Below, in pieces: positions 35,955-48,216 of a stretch of DNA of 64,000 nucleotides. Made by a program: the position numbers and the translations under genes. This stretch comes from Plasmopara viticola (Eukaryota > Oomycota > Peronosporomycetes > Peronosporales > Peronosporaceae), in assembly GCA_001695595.3 (NCBI GenBank), contig MBPM02000003.1:682001-746000 (forward strand), given 5' to 3'. Within the stretch, counting starts at the first letter, position 1; each line of letters begins with the position of its first letter. The notes under the pieces are model-generated. The model saw only the letters and a program-made list of their open reading frames with translations, had not been told where the DNA came from and did no database searches.

Positions 35955-38225
35955 ATGGCGACAGGGCACGGGAACGGCTCATTTAGCGAGCCAGCAGCTT
36001 TGCTACTACGTAATGAGGACGGGAAACGACATGAAGTCGACATGGAGATCGACATGCGGCGATTACTCATGTTAGTGCGTGATGTTCGCTTGCGAGACCA
36101 AGTTATCAAGTTGCAGGGTGTGCGTCGGGTCACACTTCTTTCCAGAGGCACAAACAATGTTATGATCCAGCGTCTTTGTGCCGGGTCTGATACTCTGATG
36201 AGCAAAACGCGTTGGTAATCAGGTACTGACTATAGTGTCGCAGAATTTTGGGCAATCTCGCCCATTCAGAACAGGGGCTACTCAGTGCAAGCTCGTGTGA
36301 CAGGTTGAGCAAACTTTTCGTCTACTGATTTAGCGTAATTTAAGTTTCTACTTGATTGTTAGATGGAAGTGTGTCTCGTATCGACACCAATGCCCGCTCG
36401 CGATGCTTTTGGCCAATGCTTATAATAGTGGCGATAAAGAGCTCCGACGGCTTAGCATAGTGGCACTGCTAGCGTTTTCCACTCATGACGACTGTCAGCG
36501 GCACTTGGAGAAGCTTGAAAGCATCCCGATTTTGCTCAAGCTGCTGGATACGAAGCAAGAAGATAGCGTTGCCACAGAGGTCGCAGTGTACTCGGCTGCG
36601 ATAGTGTGGAATTTGTGCAAAAGTCCCACCTTGCTGCTAAAACTTGAGGTATGTACGGTCACAATCGACTTTTTTGTCATGACAATCGTTGTGATTGAGT
36701 TTACCGCGATGCAGCACAGACGATTCATGGCGTATTAAAGGACCCACTTACGCGAAAATTGACCACTCTACTGATCACGCCACTCGAGCCGCTCCAGCTC
36801 TTTTTAACCCCAACAAACGAACGAGGCGTGCCAGTGCTACTTGAATTTGACGGTGAGAACAATGACGTCTTGCTCACAGCTTCTATCTCGACGCAGCTTA
36901 GTGTTGTACTTGGTATTGAAAATCACGCAAAGTCTGGTCGATTGGTCACTGATCGCCTTGGCTCTGCAATAATCCAAGTTCCTGAAGTTTCGACGCAAAA
37001 AAAGTTTTATGGCAGCTCGTTAGGACAAGCAGGAACGAGCATTGCTCACTATGACGATAGTGGAGTTTTGGCCTCGCGAACCTGTGCCGTCTGCACCAAA
37101 GTCATTGCAGTGAAAGTTATCAAACGGGGACACTGTACTACGTCGCTGCTGTGTTTAAACAAAGAGTGTGGCCAAATGTATCACCTATCGTGCAGTCGCT
37201 GGTCGAGGTTGTCGAAAGAAGTTGTTGCTGAGATTTCAGCAAAAGCGTCTCGAACTTGCTTTTACTGCGATGCGTGTATGCTCAAGCATCCATTATGTTA
37301 CTGGGACTTTTTAACTGCACACCCACAGCACGCGTTGATTTTTACCCGAAACGTGTTTGAAGCAATTGACATTTCACGGGTACCGATTGCACCAGCCCCA
37401 TTAGCGAGGCGATTAGAAAGCACACAAGTCCCGTTGCAAAGCGCAATAATGGACGTAAGTCAACACAAGTCGGCTCCGCAACAATTCGCTGAAAGCACGG
37501 CAAGGAGTTGCGTGAGTGACGTTAATGATAAAGACGGCTCATTGTGGCCGTCAATCATGTTATTCGATCAGACTTTAAACCTTGTTGCGATCGGTGACAA
37601 AACCTTTCGTATTGGTGCGAGTAAGCGAGACCCAGAGGTGTACATCGTGGTGGTCAAACATGTCACTGTTCGCTCGTATCCTACAACACGGCAGGAGCGT
37701 GCTTCTATTGGACAGGGAGAAGAAAACAACAAGAGTATTGCCACTTCGCTGTCGTTACAATGGGACCTTTCATATACAAGTCGAAAAACGCATGAGCTCG
37801 TCATGGCACCAGGAAATGCTGTTCTCTGGCCTGTTTCCTATACGCAAGAGATGGACCATCTGGAATATACTCGGCACTCTCTTGCTGAATTGGAAGATAG
37901 TTATATGTATGAATTTCAGGGCCAGCAACCCCACGACAAGACCTTTGCAGTCGGCAACAAACCACGTTGTCATGTTGCCTTACCTAATTGCCACTCAATT
38001 GCACTGGCAGGAACTGGGGTATGGATGGCTCTGTCCCCACGAAGAGGCATATGCATGAAGGTGGTCGCTGCTCAGATTGGGCACTTAAGAAAGCTTCAAA
38101 GTATGCAGGTAAAAAAAGGGGATCAAGCAAAAGCGAGACGCAGAAGACGCAAGCTCCACTTTCCTGGACAACAACTGAATAAAATTGCTGTCGACATGTG
38201 TCAAGAGGAAGAGAAACATCGTTAA
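35955..38225 (+). CDS. ARM-repeat protein with C-terminal zinc-finger region
   Basis: There are four exons: 35955-36184, 36244-36303, 36363-36648 and 36720-38225. Introns are 59, 59 and 71 bp. Phases fit throughout, for about 693 residues. The ATG at 35955 begins MATGHGNGSF. Splicing restores ARM-type repeats, for example VMIQRLCAG joined to ILGNLAHSEQGLL, then ELRRLSIVALLAFSTHDDC and VAVYSAAIVWNLCKSP. Residues about 20-230 form this helical part. A Cys/His cluster at about 314-373 (CAVC, CLNKECGQMYHLSC, CFYCDAC) looks like a PHD- or RING-related zinc module. The C-terminus is basic (KARRRRRKLH, possible nuclear signal). A role as a scaffold or chromatin/ubiquitin adaptor is inferred only. 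The stop lies 75 bp from the convergent lyase gene. Confidence 0.75.
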
Positions 38226-38300
38226 TCGAAATCGTACGGAGTGAAAGCAAACCATCAAATGGTGGTATCGAGGCTTCTACATGACCTTATTTTGTGTCAT

Positions 38301-40202
38301 TTACACCTTCAATGTGATGTCCGTGTAGATACGCAAGAGGTCGTCCACAGGCCCCGCTGGCAAGCTGGGGGCCATACCGTAAATGGAATTGCCATCCACA
38401 GCCGACGGGTTCTTATCTTTTTTGACTTCATTCACCGCTTCTTCCAGTTCGCCCAGAAACTTGGTTGCTTTTCCAATGTGACAGACTGTCACGCACATAT
38501 GCACACACGTAGGATGTTGCAGGGAATTAAGACTCCACCCACGCTTTGTCATGGCATCGCCCACTTTGAGCGCATTGATGCCCTTGTCCCCAGCAAAGCT
38601 TACTACCATCGCCTTGGGATCTCCCAGCACGTGGATACCATCAATACGCTGAATACCGGCCTTGATGATATCCACAGTGTCCAAGATGCCCTTTGTCTTT
38701 TCAACGTAACCCTTTCGCCCAAGACGCACCATCGACGCCCACGCAGCAGCACTAGCCGCACCTGGACGGCTACCAGCAAGCGTCGGCGTTACATAGAGTC
38801 CACCCGTCCAATCAGCATACGAAAAGTATTGAAAGCGTCGAAATGCCGAGTTCTTGTACAACACTACCGACGTACCCTTGGAACCGTAACCATACTTGTG
38901 TGTGTCACACGACATGCTCGTAACACCAGGCAAAGCAAAGTCAAATACGGGGAGATCTTGACGCAACTGGCGTGCAAATGGCAGCACAAATCCACCAAGA
39001 CAGCAATCAACGTGAAGACCGACATCGTTCAGCACTGCAAGTCGCGAAAGGCTATCAATATCGTCAATAATTCCATGTGGAAAGTTGGGTGCGCTGCCGT
39101 AAAGCATAATTGTATTGGCCGAGATACTCCATCGCACAGCATTTAGGTCCATCTTGAGTGATTTTGGGTCCATGGGCACCTTAATCAGTCGAATGCCTAG
39201 AACCTCACAGGCCTTGTCAATTGCTGCATGTGCCGTCACACACGCAATGATTTCAGGCCTCGTGATGCCGTGTTTCTGACGATAGTATTCACGATGCGCT
39301 TTCGTCGCGAGAAAGATGCTCTCCGTTCCTCCGGAACTGAGCGTGCCGCAAACGTCCGCGTGTCCTCCGTTCATCAATCCTGCCGTCATAGCAATGACTT
39401 CTTTCTCAAATTTATTCACTGCTGGCCACAAGTCGGCGTGCAGCGGGTTTGTCACTGCAAATAGAGCGGAGGCCTGGTTCAACACGTTTAAATGCTCCCT
39501 CTCACCATTGTACACTGCTCCTGACACGAGTCCATCCTTCCACTTGTCATCACTATCACCTGCGAGGGTTTTCATTAATACCAGTAGTTTCTCGTCGTCC
39601 ATGCCTTGGTCTGGCAAAGCATAGAGTTTCTCCGTCTTTTCATCAAATGCCTCATTTTTAAGGGCGTCCTCCACTTCCTTTTCAATCTTGCGCATCTTAA
39701 TGGCCACTTTGGTCGACACAATGGGCAATTGCTTGAGCGCATTGAGAATGAAGCCACCAATGACGTTCACTACGTGCTTGCGCGACACGTAGCGCATACG
39801 TCGCACGGTCTGCACCGCAAAAGTAGAGGCGGAGAGGACTAGAAGGAGCACAAACGTGTCGCTAACGACCGCCTCAGCAACAGGAGAGCGCTGATGTACC
39901 GCTGTCCATAGCTGGAGCAGATAGCTGGTCGATGGAAGCGTGATAGCAACGCGGTAACGGTAATAGGCATAGAGAAGCACAAGCGATGGATAGAGCTTCG
40001 ACAGGACGCGGTCCACATTAAAGAGCGAACGAAGCGAGAGGTAGAGCACGAAGAAAGCCACAGCGGTAGCCAGCAGACGCTCCTCAAGTATCGTCGGCAA
40101 GAGATCCAGCAAGGACATCGTCAGACAAGAGGGATCGTCTATTTGGGGCAGGAAAATGAGCGCATCGCTTGTTTTATGTCTCGATTTTGTCAAATCTGAC
40201 AC
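38301..40202 (-). CDS. SGPL1: Sphingosine-1-phosphate lyase
   Basis: This is a single exon of 633 residues; a second in-frame Met at 40118 (MSLLDLLPTI) could be the true start. The enzyme is PLP-dependent and cleaves sphingosine 1-phosphate to hexadecenal and phosphoethanolamine, the last step of sphingolipid breakdown, at the ER membrane. A membrane anchor lies near residues 43-61 (LLATAVAFFVLYLSLRSLF). Signature stretches are CGTLSSGGTESIFLATKAH (285-303), TRPEIIACVTAHAAIDKA (314-331) and DTHKYGYGSKG with the Schiff-base Lys near 436. Asp near 399 (LHVDCCLGGF) would bind the pyridine nitrogen. Length and motif order match the family. It diverges from the rhomboid gene at 40380 across a 177-bp promoter. 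Confidence 0.93.
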   Translation of the reverse strand: MSDLTKSRHKTSDALIFLPQIDDPSCLTMSLLDLLPTILEERLLATAVAFFVLYLSLRSLFNVDRVLSKLYPSLVLLYAYYRYRVAITLPSTSYLLQLWTAVHQRSPVAEAVVSDTFVLLLVLSASTFAVQTVRRMRYVSRKHVVNVIGGFILNALKQLPIVSTKVAIKMRKIEKEVEDALKNEAFDEKTEKLYALPDQGMDDEKLLVLMKTLAGDSDDKWKDGLVSGAVYNGEREHLNVLNQASALFAVTNPLHADLWPAVNKFEKEVIAMTAGLMNGGHADVCGTLSSGGTESIFLATKAHREYYRQKHGITRPEIIACVTAHAAIDKACEVLGIRLIKVPMDPKSLKMDLNAVRWSISANTIMLYGSAPNFPHGIIDDIDSLSRLAVLNDVGLHVDCCLGGFVLPFARQLRQDLPVFDFALPGVTSMSCDTHKYGYGSKGTSVVLYKNSAFRRFQYFSYADWTGGLYVTPTLAGSRPGAASAAAWASMVRLGRKGYVEKTKGILDTVDIIKAGIQRIDGIHVLGDPKAMVVSFAGDKGINALKVGDAMTKRGWSLNSLQHPTCVHMCVTVCHIGKATKFLGELEEAVNEVKKDKNPSAVDGNSIYGMAPSLPAGPVDDLLRIYTDITLKV

Positions 40203-40379
40203 TTTGAGACTTTTCTAAATACTCACTTTGTCGACAAAACGCTTTCTTCTAGAACGAACGATTTATTTAAAACTCAAAGGAGCTAAAAGCACTATTTCTC
40301 ATGCGAAAGCTTAGGATTTAATTTAGAAACGATTTCTACGATTTCGAGTTGGATTCTCGTAGCATCGCGAGAAGATCAC

Positions 40380-41726
40380 ATGTATGGGCCGCGTATCGGA
40401 CGCCGCAGGCGAGGCATGGGACCTAACGCAGGTCACAACGGACAAGGCATAGCATTGATGCTTATGCTCGTGCGACAGATCCAGCAGATGGAGCGAAAAC
40501 CGCCTGTTACTCTCGGACTAATGGGTACATTACGCTACACTTCATTGATCTGTCCGTATTCCCACTGATTTCAGTGTCTACTGTCTACAGCTTTGATGTA
40601 TGGACTTCACTTTCAAAGAGAACAGACACCTGAACTTTTCGCCTCATACTCCTTGTCAGTAATCGCAGCAATGTTGCAGTATTAATTCAAGTCTGACGCA
40701 TTGGTTTCTTGAAATATAGATGTCCTGATAAGGTCCTCGCCCATTGGGACTTCAAGCGCATTGTGGCGTCAGGACTTATCCACGTAGACGATTGGCATCT
40801 GTATCATAACATGTGGGTGTAAAGTAATGGAGCACTCTTTTGAGAGTGAAGGTGCTGACTTTTTGCAAAAGGGCGTCATTTTTGTGGAAGGGATACCATC
40901 TCGAGTACAACTTGGGAAGCATGCGATTTCTATTCGCGATAATCTACTTGCTGGTATTGTGCCACGCTCTCGTGATTGTGGCGGCACTTGCACTTGCAAA
41001 AGGGCTCCAAATGCAAGTATGTGCGCCATATGTTTTGTGAATACGAAAAGTACCGTGTTTTTATCAGTATGCTGATGCAGGGACCTTTGCACCAGTGCAG
41101 TGTCGGATTCTCGGGAGTTATTTTTGCGCTTAAGGTGATGCGAACATGAGCGGATATGAAAGATTGCAAAAGACTGACGAAAGTATGTCTTATAGGTGCT
41201 TTTGAATTATAACTCACCAGCATTTTCATCGGTGTACGGCTTTCAAGTACCAACGAAATATGCTGCATGGCTGGAGCTAGTATTGATTCACTTTATGGTA
41301 CCAAGGAGCTCATTTTTGGGCCACATGTGCGGTATTCTGGCCGGTGAGTCGGATAAAGTTTTAATATTTGGTTAAATCGATCTTTCGCTTACTCTTGTGC
41401 AATGATTTAAAGGGTATCTTTTCGTGGTATCGCCAGCGATACTGTCGACCATAACCTTTAAAGCCATCTCATTTAGGCAATGGATTAAAGCAGTGATTGG
41501 CTCGGTCATCAGCCGATATTATACTGAGACAAACGCCCACTTTCCATCTTCTTCAAATAGACCACCTTCTTTTTTCGAGACTGACGAAGAGCTTGCGCAA
41601 CGTCTTCAGGAAGAAGAATACCGGTCTTATCAAACTCGTCAAGTGCACCAAGAGGACCCTCGACATGAATGCATTAGCCCAAGTGAGATTCGACGCAGGC
41701 GTTTGGCTCGCTTTGGCAATACATGA
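40380..41726 (+). CDS. RHBDL4-like rhomboid intramembrane protease, catalytically complete
   Basis: There are seven exons: 40380-40524, 40591-40654, 40720-40812, 40872-41016, 41081-41134, 41196-41343 and 41413-41726. Introns are 59-69 bp, and the product is about 320 residues. The TM2 motif HLYHNM (His96, Asn100) leads into ASFLWKGYHLE, as in RHBDD1/RHBDL4. The catalytic Ser is in GFSG (about 160) and the catalytic His in FLGHMCGILAG (about 210), so all active-site residues are present. The cytosolic tail has DEELAQRLQEEE, resembling a ubiquitin-interacting motif, and ends EIRRRRLARFGNT, resembling the p97/VCP-binding motif of HRD1 and RHBDL4. By homology it would cleave membrane proteins for ER-associated degradation. 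It is paralogous to the gene at 55497. Confidence 0.9.
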
Positions 41727-43018
41727 TTAAAATTAAATTTGACGTTCTAAAGGTGAACACCAAAAAAATATTCGCACAAAAATGTATACAATATTGAGGT
41801 TAGCATTCTATTTCGTTAACCAGTCTTCATATATATTCAGACTTGCTAAAGTAAGAGGTAGAGCGAGCGAAGAATGCTAATGAGGCAAGTGATGGCCGTA
41901 GTGAGGAGCTTTTTGATGATGGCACGATTTTCGCGCAAACAACTCTGCTGTAGCTGCGGACACACTTTCTGAAGTTTACCAAGGAGGCCAAGGCGAGCCA
42001 AGTCAAGCGCCAAAAATGTTTGCAAGATGATTACAATTAAATTTAATGGACTCAATTACTTGCACGTCAAATACCGCATGGTATTTGCATGATTGCATTG
42101 AAAAATATTGTAGTTGCTCCATTTATCGTCGCAAAATAGCTTGTATAGTTAAGATGCGAGGTCTCCGTATCCGTAGCCGTCTTCAACAAGCTGAAATGAC
42201 GAATAGAAGTAACTTCGTAAGAGGCCACAAGAAACCGCTAGCAATACGTACCATGTGAGGCCGCGTTATCTGGCGGCCTGCCAGAGAAAGAAGGGACTTG
42301 TGGACTATGTCAAGAGCTGATGCCTTACTGGCTAGAATATTTAGATATTTGCTAGCAGGAATTTGCACAGTTTCCACTCTCATGAGTATATGCACACAGG
42401 TGCGGGCCGGACGGAGCTGATCCGTGTACATGCGACCTTTTTATTAGCTTTCATGCTACGCGGCCGAGGAGAAACTCATAGAGACAGAGCCAGGCAACTG
42501 GTCCTTTCTTCGTGAACAAGAGGTCAGTCTCCGAGCTAATATTCGACGCTCATACGGCGTCGATTGCTGCTTCTTCAAAGTACTTACCTAACGGTTGTGG
42601 CTATGTGTTTCTTGCAATTAGCACATCAAGGCTTGAGGATCGAAAAAACATGACCAAATAGTCATCTGATACATTGCGCGGAAATCACAAAACCCAGTAA
42701 GCTCAAGGCGCCCAATTGGGAATGAAGTAATATTTGTTGAGTTTAAGAAAATATAGTTAGATCAAGAGAATTAAAACCTAAGCAGCCTCGTGCTCCTTTA
42801 CATGGATCGGCAGGCTTGCTGGCTGTTGATGCAACCGCGAAGTGTCAAAGCAAGCCATAGACGGCCCTTCTCGACTTCGGAGCGTCCAGAAAAAAATGAT
42901 GTAGTCACTCGATAATTTATCGAAGGCAGCCATACGTTGAGGCTTTACGAGCAAGTCCAAGTGGTATTATAGTGTTTACTTGGCAACCTATGCAAGAATC
43001 TCTGTATCTCAGATCCAG
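41727..43018. other. Gene-poor stretch with possible gene relic
   Basis: No intact gene is seen. On the minus strand around 42440-42530 lies LLFTKKGPVAWLCLYEFLLG, preceded (about 42550-42585) by GKYFEEAAIDAV. This loosely recalls the N-terminal part of NSUN5/Rcm1 rRNA methyltransferases. No methyltransferase core follows, so at most a relic is present. Confidence 0.25.
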
Positions 43019-43697
43019 GTTGATCTAGATGTGGAGTTTTTCAACTTCGATGACGTCGGGCACTGTTTCGTTCTAAATTAAGGTATTTCATCTTGGCTTT
43101 GGCGTGAACAAATTGTCACAATTCCTGGGCTAGTCAGAGACTCAAGACCTCAAGTGTCATCCTAACAAAGTTTTGGTGAGTCACATACCTATCTCTGCTA
43201 GAAATCAAGCGCTCTCGACGCAATCAGTGAGACAAGTCGGTAAACGATCTAAACAATACAATGTTGATAATGTAGAAAAAAACAAGGGTCTGGGCATGCG
43301 GCTGTACGTAAATAATGAACAAGCTCTTTAGACACAGCAATTGCTGCATATTATAAGCGCTTGGAGCCGAGAAACTACGAGCAAAATTTAACCTTCACGC
43401 ATGGAACAGCTTGTTGAGCAATGAGCAATGCTTGTGTATTGCACCATTCGCTGTATGCCGTTCATGACATAAGTTGTTCCGTGAGCATCCGACTTTCCTT
43501 CCAAAGGCTGTTGAAAAGGGAGTAAGTACCGCAAGTAGCTTAATGCTACGCGGACAAGCCGACACTCCCAGAAACGGAGCCCATCTTTTGGTTCTGTACC
43601 CGCAAACAAGATGAGATCCTCCGAACTAATGGTCAGCGCTCGTTTAAGGCATCGTTCGATGGTTTCTCTGCGTTTCTATCAAGCGTTCGCGGCTACA
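43019..43697. repeat. Left arm of large near-palindrome
   Basis: This arm of about 679 bp is the inverted counterpart of 43771-44441. It carries the minus-strand open frame 43388-43609, whose 73-residue translation differs from the right-arm frame at only four positions. Mismatches and small indels are scattered, and the ends show no clear target-site duplication. Confidence 0.85.
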
Positions 43698-43770
43698 TTG
43701 CAATCACCGCACAATGTACTAGGTGACTGTCTGGCCGATTTTTTGCTCTATGCGCTTAATGGATAAAAAA

Positions 43771-44441
43771 TGTAGCTGCGAACGCTCGATAGAAGCGCAG
43801 AGAAACCATCGACCGATGCCTTAAAAGAGCGCTGACCATTAGTTCAGAGGATCTCATCTTGTTTGCGGGTACAGAACCAAAAAAGGGGCTTCGTTTCTGG
43901 GAGTGTCGGCTTGCCCGCGTAGCATTAAGCTACTTGCGGTACTTACTCCCTTTTCAACAGCCTTTGGAAGGAAAGTCGGATGCTCACGGAACAACTTATG
44001 TTATGAACGGCATACAGCGAATGGTGCAATACACAAGCATTGCTCATTGCTCTACATGCTGTTCCATGCGTGAAATTTAAATTTCGATCGTAGTTTCTCG
44101 GATTCAAGCGCGCATAATATGCAGCAATTGCTGTGTCCAAAGAGCTTGTTCATTATTTACGTACAGCCGCATGCCCAGACCCTTGTCCTTTTCTACATTA
44201 GCAACATTCTATTGTTTAGATCGTTTACCGACTTGTCTCACTGATCGCGTCAAGAGCGCTTAATTTCTAGCAGAGACAGGTATTTGACTCACCAAAACTT
44301 TGTTAGGATGACACTTGAGGTCTTGAGTCTCTGACTAGCCCAGAAATTGTGACCACGCCAAAGCCAAGATGAAATACCTTAATTTAGAACGAAACAGTGC
44401 CCGACGTCATTGAAGTTGATAACTTCACATCTTGATCAAAC
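43771..44441. repeat. Right arm of large near-palindrome
   Basis: This is the inverted copy of 43019-43697 across a 73-bp spacer. The plus-strand frame 43859-44080 (MFAGTEPKKGLRFWECRL...) mirrors the left arm. The encoded peptide is unassigned. Transcription through both arms would give a hairpin of roughly 670 bp. Confidence 0.85.
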
Positions 44442-47400
44442 TAAAAAGACGATGAGTAACAAACTGAGCTTACTTTTATGCAATTTTAATCGTATCCAAG
44501 CCATAGTGGAAAGAAGTATGTATCGTTAGAACTTGCTCTTGAAAGATGGTGCTTCTTGATGCTTAATAGGCACCCACTCAGTGTTTACCGGGTTGTCAAT
44601 GCGGCTACATCTTTCTACAAGCCTTTTTTATGCAAAGTGCTGTGCGATCCCTACTTTAGGTAGTTATGAAAGTCTAATTTTACGCAAGTATATTTTTTAT
44701 ACGTGAGTATATTCTGCAAGCTGGCGAGGGATAAATAGGTGCATACGTAAGACAAACCGCTCGTACTATTTAGACAACTGATTGGCGTCTATGGGTCTGA
44801 TGGTGGTTAGACTTGCTGCCAAACAGCCGAAACACTAAAACGTTACACGAAGAGCCTTCGCTCTATCGATAAGCGCAGGCAAGGCCTTTGCAGCTCAGGC
44901 TACGCCTATATCAAGCGCAAGAGGATGCATTTGCACTGTGGAAGGTGAGCCAGCCCAAAAGCTGCTCAAAATTTTCAAAGAGATTACCTTTTCATAACGG
45001 CGGGAAAATTCGCCAGTCGGATCGCAGACATCTTCTCTTCAGGCGATAAAATACGCCCGGGAGCTTGCACGCGTCGTTTCGAGTAAACGATAAAAGTACA
45101 CCCAAAGGTTCGTAAACATTCCTCTTTCGGACGACAGAAATCAAGAAATTGCCGCGGGTGCTCTTGCAAAACTCGCCTGGCTCTTCACTTATAAAGTTGC
45201 ATAAGAGCCTCAAGTCAATGACAACATTGTCAAAATAATTTTCTCGCCTGAAGAGAGTACTTAATAGGTGATGGACATGTTGACTTGTTGTCAGACTCTC
45301 CAATCATATAAAATTTTAGTTGGGGGAGTCCATGACGCTTTGGAGAAAAGATCCGACCCCAGATGCCCTCGCTGATGATGTCATCAACTTTGGGTCTAAA
45401 GAGACAGAGCAAAGTCAAAGGCTATAACCCCCTGTACTGGGGTGTTATGACCGGAAATATCAACGCAAGGGTGAGATAGATTGTCCTCGCCCATAGCTGA
45501 CCTTAAGGCAAGTCGCACTCCTGTAAAGGGTCCACTTACTCAAGAACAACGGGTTGGATGGTGAAGTTGAGGTACTTCTGCGTGATTATTATTCAGCCGA
45601 TACAAGCCATACTGTCGATAACTATGCTATCTACTGTGCTAGCTATGGTCGCTTTTTGAGTTGCGTGTTGGAATGATATCATGCTTAACAAAGAGGCATT
45701 GCTTCAGTACGATCTAACGGCGGTCGTTCTTAAGCTCTAATTAATAAATTTACTTGCTGCTGTACGTAACATGAAGAAATGGGCAGTATGGGGAATTCCT
45801 CGACCAATGTTTAGACCATGTTTCATTCGAAGAACCAATTCTTGAATTATATGGGACCCAAGATTTAATTACAATAAACAAAGATCTTTACGTCCTAATG
45901 AAATATTGAATTCATAGACCGCATCACATTTTTCCCGTTTCATTGGCTGGATCCAGAACAAAAGAAAACTTGACACACACATATTAAGTTTTTAAGCGCA
46001 CTTGGCAACCAAGAATGAAACAAAGGCTCGTTGACTTCAACACCTCGCTGAAAATTGATGGAGATTTTTGTATTAGCCCATGTGTGAGCCGCAAATCTGA
46101 CCTTTTGCAAGTTCCAAAGCTTAACACATACTTGTTCGCTTATTTGTACATGTGTTCAATAGACGTAGTTTATTTCTTCAAATGATTATTTGTCGATCTG
46201 ATCAATCAAGTATATCCTACTCAAACTCTTCATCATTGGGGATACTAATTCAAGTTGAATCTTCCACCTTCATCCTACCGAAAGCTAGGTACGCTTGCGG
46301 GTGACTTTTTGCTTGAGTACGTCGCGGGTGATCGAATGCCTACGTCAATAATGGCTGCTTTAATGTACAAATCAACGATGTTGACCTGGCAGCTGCGTAG
46401 CTGATTGCATAGTGTTCTGGAATGCTTCCTTATAATATATATGCTTAGCAAAATAAATTTGGTTTCTCGCAAGACCATTTTGGACCAGTTCGTTAACTTT
46501 TTTCTCGTAATTGGTGTACACAATTTCTTTCCCGCCTTCATAATGCATTCATCCAGGTAATTTAGCAAAAATGCAAATTGTCCCTTTAATCGATCAGTTT
46601 TAACTAATTCCCACATCTAATCGGTAGGCCGCCGATGAAGTAACCATCGATCTTCGTTTGACATTACTGCAGATACCGCAACCCACTAAATTAACCGACC
46701 TCTCGCACTTAAATGCAAGAGCACAGGAAACAAAATGGTGTAAAAGCACAACATGTCCAAAATAAAGTGCCTTGTAAGTCTTGTATCGAATATTGCATCT
46801 ACGTAAACCAGCGCTACCTAAGCTTTCCGACGGAAAAGTAAAAAAAAATACGTTACAGACGTATAAGAAAGAACACCCAATCTGTCGTAATTGTAAGCGA
46901 TAAGTGAAGGCCAAACCACTAGGACCAAGCGGTATGCTGATACCCTCGGGAACTTTCCAGCCATGTCACTACAACGGTGCACCAAGAACTCATTCCAGGA
47001 TTAATATTATCATTATTATAAAATATTAAATACTGATACTAAAAGTTCCTTAGACGAGATTGTTTACGTTTATGAGCTTAGAGTGAAGGTTTCTTAGCTA
47101 GCAAGTACTTTCCGTGACGTCTCGGCTTCGAAATAATATTGAACCAACCGTTTGGGGCATTAGTTTCAAGCGTGAGTATGGCGTTTCCCCAACCAGACAT
47201 CATTCTGCGACATTGATTCCAAGACAGAGAGGCCGCGACATGCATAAAATGCGTCTGTTGCTTTGGAGCCGCTTTCTCAACACCCACAAAGCCTATAAGG
47301 CGGGAAGCTACGCCTTTTCGCATGAAGCCCCTGGCGTCTATGAGAACGCTCTTGCCTTACAACGTCCTTAGCGTTAAAGCGGCGCTAAATCTTACTGGTA

Positions 47401-48156
47401 GACCACTAGAACGTCGACCTTTCACTCACTACATGAGAAGCAGCAGCTTCTACGCGACTATGTTTGCATGCTTTGATTGCTTTTTTGGGGTGGCCTTTCG
47501 CATGACCGGTGAGTCTGAAATTAAGTCCAATGCTTCCGGGCACACCCTTGGACGACGAGAATTTTTTGACTGCGTAGTCATTAGAATATAGAGCTCTGAT
47601 GGACAAAGAGGCAGACAAGTGCTCGTTAGATCTTCTGATCAAAAGCAGAGGTGTTGGTGGACATCCGGACGAGGCAGAGTAGTAGGTGCGTGTTCCTACC
47701 GCGTCAAAATGAACAACCTTCCGGAGCAATCCTTTCTTTAGCGGCTTGCCAATCATAGTAAAGACACACATTTAAATACGGGAGCAGCTTGTTCCAGGTG
47801 CAGATGCGGCTTCGGCGCAGTGGCATCCACTAAAGCCGAAGCAGTACTCCCCCTCGTGCTACCTGTATGGCCACCACTATTACCATACCGACTTCTTAAA
47901 AATACCTCAACCCTCCTATGAATGTCGTCCAAGTCTTAGTGGCGTGTAGCAGGCCACTACAAAAAGCCGAGCTTTGTAGTAGAGCTTAGGCCTCCGTCAG
48001 AAGAAGCCGTAAGTGACCGGTAACGTAAAGACACTTTATCGATATTAAAACCAGTTTCCTTGAGGATACACTTAAGGGTAAAATCAACATGTTCTGAAAA
48101 AGTCATTGGTGTAAATTCTAAATTATAGGTAGGATGAAAACAGAATTGACAACGAG
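44442..48156. other. Gene-poor stretch
   Basis: No gene is recognised. Open frames such as 44992-45303, 46275-46616 and 47406-47771 (minus) have no identifiable domains and are probably transposon debris. Confidence 0.45.
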
Positions 48157-48216
48157 AAATATGTCTTAAAACTGCATTTTACTGCAAAAATATGTCTTAA
48201 AACTGCATTTTACTGC
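48157..48216. repeat. Tandem duplication of about 30 bp
   Basis: The unit AATATGTCTTAAAACTGCAT plus TTTACTGCA occurs twice in a row, at about 48158-48186 and 48188-48216, with no mismatch seen. Confidence 0.8.

Noticed and set aside
38241..39146. 301-codon open frame on the plus strand
   Set aside because: It is the antisense shadow of the S1P lyase coding sequence and has no domain of its own.
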